Notes under the pieces: model-generated
Told to the model about the DNA's origin: nothing
The model's database searches: none
Seen by the model: only the letters and a program-made list of their open reading frames with translations
Part shown: piece by piece, positions 7,981 to 14,342 of the stretch
Layout of the letters: every line of letters starts with the position of its first letter
Numbering within the stretch: position 1 is the stretch's first letter
Position numbers and translations under genes: made by a program
Source of the DNA: Actinomycetota bacterium
GTDB taxonomy: Bacteria; Actinomycetota; Acidimicrobiia; Acidimicrobiales; Acidimicrobilacustridaceae
Assembly (NCBI GenBank): GCA_009700115.1
Contig: WLMU01000011.1
Span: 1 to 35,350, forward strand
Length of the DNA: 35,350 bases
Direction: 5' to 3'

Positions 7981-9534
7981 CTAAGAAACTGGACGAATGC
8001 GCAGTGTGCGTTCTTCAGCGTTGAGACATTTCCCTGTCGTGCTGTCGAATCTCCAACCGTGCAGCGTGCAGACCAGTTCGTCGCCGTCAATCACGCCGAA
8101 GACGGAAAGATCAGCGTCGCGATGTGGGCATGTGCGTTGGACGATCCAGTCGCCAATCTGAATTTCTTCCTCGGCGATGCCGCCTCGATTGGGATCGGCT
8201 TTTCGAAGGGCCTCAGCTTCGGTACGGCTCATTCGTTCTTCTGAGAGCGATTTGAAGAAGTTGTAGACGTATTCGTTGAAGGGCCCCGACCGCCACGCTG
8301 AAAAGCGGCAGGACAGGAACAATGAGTTGCTCCAGTCGACGGCTTGTTCGGCGGCGACGGTTTCTACAAGGCGGCGATCAATGGTGAAGCGAAAGCTGCA
8401 TTCGGCACCATTCCATTCCGACACAGTGCCGGCAGGGAAGTCGATTGCAATCTTGAGGTCGCCCATATCGATGACACATACATCGCCTACGCCGTTGCGA
8501 AGGTTCGGTGCAATGGCGAGCAGTGGTTCCCACCACTCCTGAAGTCGTTGGACGAGGTCGTCGGTTGGCTGAACCCATTGCGACTTACGGTCTTCGATCC
8601 ACGGGAGCCAGGCGCGTTGGTACTCGCGAAGGTAGGACTCCTTCTGCTCAAAGATCGATGAAACCTCATTCGCCGAACACGGATGCGTGACATCGATTCG
8701 CTCCGGTGTGAACGCAATGGTGGTTCCAGGAATGGCGAGAATCCCGGTGTGCCCAGCATCGGACAATCGGTTCATGAACTCAACCTGATCGGGAAAGATG
8801 CTCAACTCTTCTCCGGTGATCACGTTCAAACCGAACAACTCGGGATCAAGGAATGCTGGCGGACCAGCGCTGGGAACGACAGCGCGTGCATTGATGACTT
8901 CGACGTACCGGAGCGCTCTTGCGAACTGGCTTTCAACCTTCGCATTAATGAGTTCGCGCATGACGTCAGCCGGTTCGTCGTAGACCATTGGGTACCAAAT
9001 TGCTCCGCTGTACTGGACCCAATGAAGATCGACTGGACCATGAGCGGTAAGGGCAGCAAGATCGTGGGTCCGGCAATCGTTTTGATTCACGAGGCGTCCG
9101 GTGTCATCGGAAACGACGAGTGCGGAATCGCCACCAGGGCCGTCAGTGATTGATGTCTCGCAATGAATTGCGATTCGGGTACTGCCTAGTAGGTCGATCT
9201 CTTTCCCGTCGACCGTTCTCACAAAATTTACGAAACCGAGTTCGCGCAGTCGGTTCTCGAGTTCGCGCGTGGGGTAGCCGGGGAGGAGGACCGTTGCTGT
9301 GCGTGCGATGTGATCGGAAAGCCACAACTCATCGAGATGGTCGCCGTGTATGTGCGAGATGTACAGGTAGTCGGCAGATTCGATGCGTGACATCAGGTCA
9401 GGGGAGAGGTGGTCGTTGCGGGGGAATACACACCACGAACCATGGAACGCCGGAAGAAACCATGGGTCGCAAACAATGGACACATCGGTGGTCTCGATGA
9501 GGATGCCCGCGTGACCGATCGATGTCGCCTTCAT
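7981..9534 (-). CDS. Metallo-beta-lactamase fold / Rieske [2Fe-2S] fusion protein
   Basis: A 517-residue fusion. Residues 1-290 form an UlaG-like metallo-beta-lactamase domain: IGHAGILIET (6-15), DPWF (23-26), SHIHGDHLDE with His61, His63, Asp65 and His66, a GGDSALVV strand (134-141) and NQNDC (150-154). These features recall the hydrolase half of CMP-N-acetylneuraminate hydroxylase (CMAH). Residues 325-432 look like an SCP2-type lipid-binding module (inference). Residues 450-517 are a Rieske domain with Cys469, His471, Cys489 and His492 (C-x-H-x17-C-x2-H). The order is the reverse of CMAH, where the Rieske domain comes first. A redox role on a hydrophobic substrate is likely, but the reaction is unknown. 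No Shine-Dalgarno precedes the ATG; a TAGTCT box 7 bases upstream suggests a leaderless transcript. Confidence 0.85.
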   Translation of the reverse strand: MKATSIGHAGILIETTDVSIVCDPWFLPAFHGSWCVFPRNDHLSPDLMSRIESADYLYISHIHGDHLDELWLSDHIARTATVLLPGYPTRELENRLRELGFVNFVRTVDGKEIDLLGSTRIAIHCETSITDGPGGDSALVVSDDTGRLVNQNDCRTHDLAALTAHGPVDLHWVQYSGAIWYPMVYDEPADVMRELINAKVESQFARALRYVEVINARAVVPSAGPPAFLDPELFGLNVITGEELSIFPDQVEFMNRLSDAGHTGILAIPGTTIAFTPERIDVTHPCSANEVSSIFEQKESYLREYQRAWLPWIEDRKSQWVQPTDDLVQRLQEWWEPLLAIAPNLRNGVGDVCVIDMGDLKIAIDFPAGTVSEWNGAECSFRFTIDRRLVETVAAEQAVDWSNSLFLSCRFSAWRSGPFNEYVYNFFKSLSEERMSRTEAEALRKADPNRGGIAEEEIQIGDWIVQRTCPHRDADLSVFGVIDGDELVCTLHGWRFDSTTGKCLNAEERTLRIRPVS

Positions 9535-9541
9535 GGCGTTG

Positions 9542-9547
9542 AGACTA
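9542..9547 (-). promoter_or_regulatory. Probable -10 box for the MBL/Rieske gene (leaderless)
   Basis: On the minus strand TAGTCT is followed by 7 bases and then the ATG at 9534. There is no Shine-Dalgarno sequence in the gap. The match to the TAGNNT boxes in front of tig, ndk, rplU and obgE supports the call. No convincing -35 is seen. Confidence 0.42.
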
Positions 9548-9670
9548 CTGAGCGTTAGGGAGTAGTTGAGATCTCGTCGATTTACTGCTTCTGGTGTGGT
9601 TCATGAGTTCCCCTTGCTGGATACCTCCTCGGTTCATTGGGAATCCCTCTGGGGACGTGACTGCGGGCGT

Positions 9671-9676
9671 AGGTTC
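9671..9676 (+). promoter_or_regulatory. Possible -10 box for the DUF6790-like gene
   Basis: TAGGTT lies 33 bases before the ATG at 9710, leaving room for a short leader with the ribosome site. It matches the TAGNNT form seen elsewhere in this window. No clear -35 is present. The rest of the 175-base divergent gap (9535-9709) shows no other feature. Confidence 0.3.
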
Positions 9677-9709
9677 GATCGAAAACCAAATAGGAGAACT
9701 GAGGAATCC

Positions 9710-10195
9710 ATGGGCATACTCATGTTGCCGTTAGTGGTCGTACTCGCTTGGGTGTTTGCGTGGCTTGGCTGGACTCCGCCTTTCGTTTCGGGTGGGACTG
9801 GTACCGAAGCATTCGCGGAGGACGCGATGCGTTGGATGTTGATTCTTCCGGCAGGAATCCAAGTTTTAGTTTCGGGAGTCATGCATACGTTCTTCGCGAA
9901 ATCCACTGCAAAGAACATTGGATGGGAAACCAATGGTTTCCAATATGAGATCGGATTCTCTGCTTACGCCATGGGCGTGGGTTCAATCCTTGCTGCGAGT
10001 CGCGGTTGGGATACATGGTTAGTGATGACTGCGGTTATGTCGATCTTCCTTCTTCTTTGCACCGTGCAGCACATCATGAAGATGGTTCAGGACAAAAACT
10101 TCAAACCGGGCAACTCGCTGGTCCTGCTTTACGACATCGGTCTTCCGGTCTCAATGATCGGGCTCCTCGTCGCAACCCATTCCTCGATGACCTGA
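9710..10195 (+). CDS. DUF6790-like small integral membrane protein
   Basis: A 161-residue membrane protein of unknown function. Hydrophobic segments lie at about 1-19, 42-60, 80-97, 103-120 and 138-156, giving four to five helices. Segments resembling the DUF6790 family appear in order: a MHTFFAKSTAKNIGW stretch (58-72), FQYEIGFS (77-84), QHIMKM (120-125), NFKPGN (130-135) and LLYDIGLP (139-146). The start is set by AGGAG at 9692-9696 and GAGGA at 9701-9705; an open frame continues upstream to 9566 but is not needed. The gene is divergent from the MBL/Rieske gene and is closed by a strong hairpin at 10244-10270. The family name is a recollection of the pattern, so treat it as probable. Confidence 0.72.
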   Translation: MGILMLPLVVVLAWVFAWLGWTPPFVSGGTGTEAFAEDAMRWMLILPAGIQVLVSGVMHTFFAKSTAKNIGWETNGFQYEIGFSAYAMGVGSILAASRGWDTWLVMTAVMSIFLLLCTVQHIMKMVQDKNFKPGNSLVLLYDIGLPVSMIGLLVATHSSMT

Positions 10196-10243
10196 GAGTT
10201 GTCGAAGGCGACAATTTCAGAGGCACTGATGTGCTCGAACGCG

Positions 10244-10270
10244 ACGAGAGGCCCCATCGGGGCCTCTCGT
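10244..10270. terminator. Bidirectional terminator hairpin
   Basis: A perfect 12-base-pair stem (arms 10244-10255 and 10259-10270) with an ATC loop lies between the DUF6790-like gene (+) and tRNA-Gly (-). It has no U-tract on either side, as is common for actinobacterial terminators. It could stop transcripts from both directions. Confidence 0.72.
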
Positions 10271-10276
10271 TCTGAG

Positions 10277-10347
10277 AGCGGGTGAAGGTAATCGAAACCT
10301 CGTAGCCGACTTGGAAGGACGGTGCTCTACCATTGAGCTACACCCGC
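10277..10347 (-). tRNA. tRNA-Gly (anticodon TCC)
   Basis: On the minus strand a full cloverleaf of 71 bases folds. The acceptor stem is GCGGGTG/CACCCGC. The D arm carries AGCTCAATGGTAGAGC. The anticodon stem CCGTC/GTCGG holds loop CTTCCAA with anticodon TCC, which reads GGA and GGG. The T arm carries TTCGATT. The discriminator base is T, and CCA is not encoded (CTC follows). It lies 33 bases downstream of the codirectional membrane-protein gene and just ahead of the hairpin at 10244-10270. Confidence 0.96.
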
Positions 10348-10357
10348 AGGTATACGT

Positions 10358-10363
10358 ATCTTA
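10358..10363 (-). promoter_or_regulatory. Possible -10 box for tRNA-Gly
   Basis: TAAGAT on the minus strand lies 10 bases before the mature 5' end of tRNA-Gly, inside the 33-base gap after the upstream gene. No clear -35 is seen. The tRNA could instead be cotranscribed with the membrane-protein gene. Confidence 0.28.
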
Positions 10364-10380
10364 TCGCAACAGTCTGGAAC

Positions 10381-11667
10381 TCAGTTCGGAGTGGCGAGTT
10401 GCGACCCAACCGAACCCGGAGCGGGTGCGTCCCATGCGGTGCCGCCGGTGCGACCGCCAAGTTCGGGACACTCTCCGGCGAAGACGCCCCACGAGCATTC
10501 CCAGCCTGGCACGATCCAGTCGTGCATCATCCACACGTCTTTGTTGGCCGATTTGCGACCACCGAGCGCAGTGCAGTCTTCGACGCTCATGGCCTCGCCA
10601 CCGACGACAAGGCCGCCCTTTGAGCAGAGGCCACCATTGCTGTTGTGCTGATGCCAGACGTCGTTCGCTCCGGCGAATCCTTCTGGAGCGCCGCCAGGAT
10701 GAAAGACGAGATAACTCAGTCCGACGAGCTTTGAATCAGGGTCCGTGCCGTCGAAGAGCAGTTCTGATGGTTTTGCGGGATCGAACGAAATCGCAAGTCG
10801 AGCATTGGTGTAGTGCGCTCCGATGCACGGAATATACGCAGTCGATTTCTGGTAGCCGCCAGCTAACGCGTCTGCAACCGTTGGAAATCGCGTCACGACT
10901 GATCTCGCTAGATTTTGTTGAGTTGTGAGTGTCACGCGTTCATCGCGAGTGAGTTCAACCTGAGGGGTCGATCCTCGATGGCTATGACCTTCGGCGTCGG
11001 TTGCGACCTGGCCGGGTGATGCTGGGGGACCAGCGAGCTCGCAGGGCGAAGACGTACCGGAGGTTTCGGCTGCGCCGTGAGTATGGCCTGCTGCTTCGTG
11101 AGCCGAGGTGTAGGTCGGAGTGAGCATGATCGCCCCGAGAACCACTGCAACGGTGCCGATAGCAAGTGCAGCAAAGCGCAGCGAAATCCGTTCACGACTT
11201 TGACGCTGCAAGAGTGCCGGAAAGGCAAGCGCAACAATCGAAAGAAGAATGATGATGCCTTCGATAACCGAAGAGACGATGTCCGGAGCAGAGAAGACTT
11301 CAGAACGCAATGCTTGCGGACCGAACGGAAGACCAACGGTTCGAGAGACAACCCAAGTAGCGATGATGCCGACGTTGACGATGATTGCCGACGCCCAAAC
11401 CCACCTTCGTGGTCTGGCAACGATCAGAACGGCAAACGCGCATTGGTACGCGGCGATCAACAGAAAGAACCATCCGTGCGCCCAATCTTCGGAAAGGTGA
11501 TGTGGCGCGTAACCGAAATGCACTGCTCCGGCGGTCAGTGACAGTACGGCGGCAAGCCAACGGACGGTGAGGTCTCGATCGAACTGATCGGAACCGCTTC
11601 GTGATCCCGAGGACTGATCAACTGTCTGATCGTTTGGCTGTTGTGCAGCGGTGGTTTCCGAATCCAT
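10381..11667 (-). CDS. Membrane protein with large Cys/His-rich extracytoplasmic domain, function unknown
   Basis: Not recognised as a named family. From ATG 11667 (GGAG with a 6-base spacer) it has 428 residues. Residues 1-30 are polar. Five hydrophobic segments follow at about 37-54, 66-83, 90-108, 130-153 and 165-182; the first two enclose HFGYAPHHLSEDWAHGW, a His/Trp-rich loop. A linker (185-235) rich in His, Ala and Ser follows. The C-terminal domain (240-410) should face outside and carries C281, H285, H323, W338-H-Q-H341, C348, C365, H382, C391 and C400, an arrangement that could bind a metal or form disulfides. A longer frame from 11763 lacks support. tRNA-Gly lies just downstream on the same strand. 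A TAGAGT box on the minus strand at 11750-11755 may be its promoter. Confidence 0.75.
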   Translation of the reverse strand: MDSETTAAQQPNDQTVDQSSGSRSGSDQFDRDLTVRWLAAVLSLTAGAVHFGYAPHHLSEDWAHGWFFLLIAAYQCAFAVLIVARPRRWVWASAIIVNVGIIATWVVSRTVGLPFGPQALRSEVFSAPDIVSSVIEGIIILLSIVALAFPALLQRQSRERISLRFAALAIGTVAVVLGAIMLTPTYTSAHEAAGHTHGAAETSGTSSPCELAGPPASPGQVATDAEGHSHRGSTPQVELTRDERVTLTTQQNLARSVVTRFPTVADALAGGYQKSTAYIPCIGAHYTNARLAISFDPAKPSELLFDGTDPDSKLVGLSYLVFHPGGAPEGFAGANDVWHQHNSNGGLCSKGGLVVGGEAMSVEDCTALGGRKSANKDVWMMHDWIVPGWECSWGVFAGECPELGGRTGGTAWDAPAPGSVGSQLATPN

Positions 11668-11883
11668 CGAAGCTCCAAGTCGTTCTCTGTGGAAATGTGC
11701 TGAGTAGGGGAAGGGAGTTGGATCTCCGCAGACGCCCGCTCGTGGTCTGACTCTAGGTGGCATCGCCGCAAAAGACGCTGCAAGGGCAAGCGAGCCTGTC
11801 TTACTCTCGTGCGTTTCTGCCGAGTTGCCGAGGTGCCACGTGCATGGTGGAAATGCAGCTACATCGACTCCTATGCTCTCCCC

Positions 11884-12040
11884 GTCGATCGGCGCTGGGT
11901 CTCTCGGCAGTATCTATTGGAGAGTCTCGAATGATTCGCAGGTCAGTTCTCGTAGTACTCGCGGTTGTGGCCGTAGTTCTTGGCTCCGTCGTCGCCTCGA
12001 CCCCAGCTGGTTCATCCCAGTTCCCGGGTTCGAATGGAAA
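11884..12040 (+). repeat. Direct repeat copy 1: start region of the tandem propeller genes
   Basis: These 157 bases match 13096-13252 at a fixed offset of 1212 with about 11 mismatches (roughly 93% identity). The repeat covers 47 bases before the ATG, the ribosome site and the signal-peptide codons. It marks a recent tandem duplication or conversion event. The remaining part of the gap from 11668 shows only a possible -10 box for the minus-strand gene at 11750-11755. Confidence 0.88.
11901..11924 (+). promoter_or_regulatory. Possible hairpin covering the ribosome site of propeller gene 1
   Basis: CTCTC at 11901-11905 can pair with GAGAG at 11920-11924, which overlaps the GGAG ribosome site (11919-11922). 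The stem is only 5 base pairs with a 14-base loop, so it is weak alone. Both arms are identical in the second gene (13113-13117 and 13132-13136), while the four differences in this stretch all fall in the loop. Confidence 0.3.
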
Positions 12041-12932
12041 GTTTGCGTTTTATTCCGATCGGGACGATTCAAATGGTGAGATCTATTCCGCAAATGCCGA
12101 TGGGTCAGGGATCACTCGACTTACCAACAACGCCGCAGCTGACGACTACCCAGCATGGTCACCAGACGGAACAAAGATCGCCTTCATGTCAAAGCGCGAT
12201 GGCAATTACGAGATTTATGTGATGAACGCCGATGGTTCAAATCAGTCCAGACTCACGAACAATACGGCCAGAGATCTCGTTCCGGCATGGTCGCCAGACG
12301 GAACAAAGATCGCCTTCCTGACAGAGCGCAATAGCAATAACAGTAACGGTCAGATTTATGTGATGAATGCTGATGGCACGAACCAAACCAACATTTCGAG
12401 CAATGCGTTCGCCGACGGGGTGCCGTCATGGTCACCAGACGGAACAAAGATTCTGTTCCAGACAGATCGTGATGGTAATTACGAGATTTATGTGATGAAC
12501 GCCGATGGTTCAAATCAGTCCAGACTCACGAACAATGCTTCGTTGGATCTCGATCCCTCGTGGTCACCAGACGGGACAAAGATTGTCTTCCAGACAATTC
12601 GTGATGGCAATCGCGAGATTTATGTGATGAACGCCGATGGTTCAAATCAGACCAGACTCACAAATAATGCTTCAAACGACATGACTCCGTCATGGTCACC
12701 AGACGGCACGAAAATCGAATTCACGAGATTTGGAAGTGCAGGGGGCTCGATCTGGGTCATGAACGCTGACGGATCGAATCCGACTGCAATAATCTCGGAC
12801 CTCTTCGATAACGAAGACGCGTCGTGGCAATCACTACCAATTCCAACATCAACATCGACAACATCGACAACATCGACAACATCGACATCGACAACATCGG
12901 CAGCTCCAGTCGCACCTGCGTTCACCGGCTAG
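11931..12932 (+). CDS. Secreted six-bladed TolB/PD40-like beta-propeller protein 1
   Basis: A 333-residue exported protein. Residues 1-24 form a Sec signal peptide (MIRR, a hydrophobic core, then VVASTPAG). Six propeller blades of about 44 residues follow, with the repeated elements IYVMNADGSN and PSWSPDGTKI, the pattern of TolB/WD40-like PD40 repeats. Such propellers usually bind proteins or sugars; no enzyme site is visible. After the last blade (WQSLPIP) comes a Thr/Ser stalk and a C-terminal PAFTG end. The start at 11931 is fixed by GGAG at 11919-11922 and by identity with the next gene; the longer frame from 11757 is not supported. Blades 2 and 4 are nearly identical at the DNA level (about 65 bases with one change), a sign of internal duplication. 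Confidence 0.85.
   Translation: MIRRSVLVVLAVVAVVLGSVVASTPAGSSQFPGSNGKFAFYSDRDDSNGEIYSANADGSGITRLTNNAAADDYPAWSPDGTKIAFMSKRDGNYEIYVMNADGSNQSRLTNNTARDLVPAWSPDGTKIAFLTERNSNNSNGQIYVMNADGTNQTNISSNAFADGVPSWSPDGTKILFQTDRDGNYEIYVMNADGSNQSRLTNNASLDLDPSWSPDGTKIVFQTIRDGNREIYVMNADGSNQTRLTNNASNDMTPSWSPDGTKIEFTRFGSAGGSIWVMNADGSNPTAIISDLFDNEDASWQSLPIPTSTSTTSTTSTTSTSTTSAAPVAPAFTG
12845..12899 (+). repeat. Short tandem repeat coding a Thr/Ser stalk
   Basis: Units of ACAACATCG and shorter versions repeat through this stretch and encode a TST/TTS-rich linker at the C-terminus of propeller 1. The second propeller has only a short TTTNST version, so the length probably varies by replication slippage. Confidence 0.8.
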
Positions 12933-13095
12933 AGACACAACACGGCTGGCGCTGCTGAGACTCATCGTCGAAGACTGTTGCCATTGAGGCGGGGTAGTCA
13001 TTCCATCGTGATGCTGCGAGCCAGGTCCGATCGAGTGGTCCGATCTAGGGAGCTTCCTGGTTGCCCGTTATGGCGTGATGCTCTATGTTGCGCCG

Positions 13096-13252
13096 GTCGA
13101 TCGGCGCTGGGTCTCTCGACAGTGCCTTTTGGAGAGTCTCGAATGATTCGCAGGTCAGTTCTCGTAGTACTCGCGGTTGTGGCCGTAGTTCTTGGCTGCG
13201 TCGTCGCCTCGACTCCAGCTGGTTCTTCTCAGTTCCGGGGTTCGAACGGCAA
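13096..13252 (+). repeat. Direct repeat copy 2: start region of propeller gene 2
   Basis: The partner of 11884-12040. It contains the ribosome site, the ATG at 13143 and the signal-peptide codons. The preceding part of the gap between the two genes (12933-13095) is not clearly matched to the sequence before copy 1, apart from a short ATGCTCT match, and shows no gene. Confidence 0.88.
13113..13136 (+). promoter_or_regulatory. Possible hairpin covering the ribosome site of propeller gene 2
   Basis: CTCTC at 13113-13117 can pair with GAGAG at 13132-13136, overlapping the GGAG ribosome site at 13131-13134. The arms match those of propeller gene 1 exactly while the loop differs. Function is inferred only from this pattern. 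Confidence 0.3.
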
Positions 13253-14096
13253 GTTGGCGTTCGTTTCTCAACGAGGCTCGACGGACTGGCAGATCTGGAC
13301 GTCGAACGCCGATGGGTCTGAGATGACTCGCCTCACGAACGACAACAACTACTCCGATTACCCGTCGTGGTCGCCCGACGGAATGAAGTTGGCATATAAC
13401 TCAAGTGGCGTCGGTCCTAACCAAATTTATGTGATGAACGCAGATGGGACGAACCAAACCAACATCTCGGGCAATGCATCAGAGAACATTTTTCCCTCGT
13501 GGTCGCCCGACGGAACAAAAATCACGTTTGTAAGCGATCGCGACGGCAATTATGAGATTTATGTGATGAATGTTGATGGTTCGAATCCAACCAGGCTTAC
13601 AAATTGCAATAACGCTGATTCGGATTATTCTCCGTCGTGGTCACCGGATGGAACAAAGATTGTCTTCGCACACATTGGCGCTGGAGTTGGTCAGATTTAT
13701 GTGATGAATGCCGATGGTTCGAACCAAACCAACATCTCGAACAATTCTTCAAGCGACTCTTCCCCATCGTGGTCGCCGGACGGAACGAAAATTGTCTTCG
13801 TAAGCAGTAGTCAGATTTATGTGATGAATGCCGATGGTTCGAACCAAACCAACATCTCGAACAATTCTTCAAACGACGACACGCCGGCTTGGTCACCAGA
13901 CGGATCGAAGATTGCTTTCATGACAGACCGCGATGGCAATTATTCGATCTACAGCATGAACCCTGACGGCTCAAACCCGACAGCGATGATTTCCGGCGCC
14001 GACAACTATGAAGACGTGTCGTGGCAATCACTACCGATTCCCACGACGACGAACTCAACGCCGGCTACGCCGGTAGTGCCTGCATTCACCGGGTAG
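13143..14096 (+). CDS. Six-bladed TolB/PD40-like beta-propeller protein 2, possible lipoprotein
   Basis: A 317-residue paralogue of the preceding gene. Signal residues 1-24 are nearly identical, but residue 19 is Cys instead of Ser, giving VLGC, a possible lipobox for attachment to the membrane. Six blades follow with the same IYVMNADGSN and SWSPDGTKI elements. Blade 5 is short (about 40 residues, missing the SDRDGN turn) and shares 63 identical bases with blade 4 at an offset of 120. The C-terminus is a short TTTNSTPATP linker and the same PAFTG end. ATG 13143 is preceded by GGAG; the longer frame from 12978 is not supported. The role is probably binding at the cell surface; the partner is unknown. 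A terminator hairpin follows at 14103. Confidence 0.85.
   Translation: MIRRSVLVVLAVVAVVLGCVVASTPAGSSQFRGSNGKLAFVSQRGSTDWQIWTSNADGSEMTRLTNDNNYSDYPSWSPDGMKLAYNSSGVGPNQIYVMNADGTNQTNISGNASENIFPSWSPDGTKITFVSDRDGNYEIYVMNVDGSNPTRLTNCNNADSDYSPSWSPDGTKIVFAHIGAGVGQIYVMNADGSNQTNISNNSSSDSSPSWSPDGTKIVFVSSSQIYVMNADGSNQTNISNNSSNDDTPAWSPDGSKIAFMTDRDGNYSIYSMNPDGSNPTAMISGADNYEDVSWQSLPIPTTTNSTPATPVVPAFTG
13690..13872 (+). repeat. Two identical 63-base segments in propeller 2
   Basis: Bases 13690-13752 and 13810-13872 are identical and encode the same QIYVMNADGSNQTNISNNSS part of blades 4 and 5. The identity at silent positions points to a recent duplication or conversion inside the gene. Confidence 0.85.
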
Positions 14097-14102
14097 AGCC
14101 TG

Positions 14103-14121
14103 GGCGTCGGCGACGCCTTTT
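14103..14121 (+). terminator. Rho-independent terminator after propeller 2
   Basis: Stem GGCGTC/GACGCC (14103-14108 with 14112-14117), a GGC loop, then TTTT at 14118-14121. It begins 7 bases after the stop codon of propeller 2 and separates it from the convergent tRNA-Pro. Confidence 0.7.
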
Positions 14122-14157
14122 GGGCACTGCTGAAAACCTGTACACGTGCTGTCAAAA

Positions 14158-14234
14158 TGGTCGGGGAAGGGAGATTCGAACTCCCGGCCTCCTGCTCCCA
14201 AAGCAGGCGCGCTACCAAGCTGCGCCATTCCCCG
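14158..14234 (-). tRNA. tRNA-Pro (anticodon TGG)
   Basis: On the minus strand a cloverleaf of 74 bases plus an encoded CCA folds. The acceptor stem is CGGGGAA/TTCCCCG with discriminator A and CCA at 14160-14158. The D loop is AGCTTGGTA. The anticodon stem CCTGC/GCAGG holds loop TTTGGGA with anticodon TGG. The T arm GGGAG/CTCCC carries TTCGAAT. It is divergent from trigger factor. Confidence 0.97.
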
Positions 14235-14242
14235 GCATGATC

Positions 14243-14248
14243 AGCGTA
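14243..14248 (-). promoter_or_regulatory. Possible -10 box for tRNA-Pro
   Basis: On the minus strand TACGCT lies 8 bases before the mature 5' end of tRNA-Pro. It fits TANNNT; the -35 region is not clear. Confidence 0.33.
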
Positions 14249-14327
14249 CAGGTAGAACTCGAGGCCTCCGAACGAGGGCGATTCGCTGCGGGATCTCTCG
14301 GATGGACGGGGTCGCGAACTGCACCGG

Positions 14328-14333
14328 TAGACT
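14328..14333 (+). promoter_or_regulatory. Probable -10 box for tig (near-leaderless)
   Basis: TAGACT lies 9 bases before the GTG start of tig, with no Shine-Dalgarno between. A TGGACG sequence at 14303-14308 (four of six matches to TTGACA, spacing 19) could serve as a weak -35. Confidence 0.45.
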
Positions 14334-14342
14334 CGCCAACCT

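Noticed and set aside
7981-9534. Naming the fusion as CMP-N-acetylneuraminate hydroxylase
   Set aside because: The domain order is reversed, an extra middle module is present, and no sialic acid gene is nearby.
10311-10928. Plus-strand open frame of 205 codons over tRNA-Gly and the membrane-protein gene
   Set aside because: It crosses a tRNA and the antisense of a supported gene and is Arg/Ser-rich without a domain.
11757-11930. Upstream extension of propeller gene 1
   Set aside because: The signal peptide begins at 11931 with a good ribosome site. In the shared stretch before it, the differences from copy 2 change the encoded residues, so the extension is not under coding constraint.
12100-13950. 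Regularly spaced repeats that could suggest a CRISPR array
   Set aside because: The repeats are in frame and encode beta-propeller blades; units are about 130 bases and diverged, with no cas genes nearby.
10277-14234. Genomic island bounded by the two tRNA genes
   Set aside because: No integrase, no att-like repeat of either tRNA end and no insertion sequence was seen between them; the tRNAs alone do not show integration.
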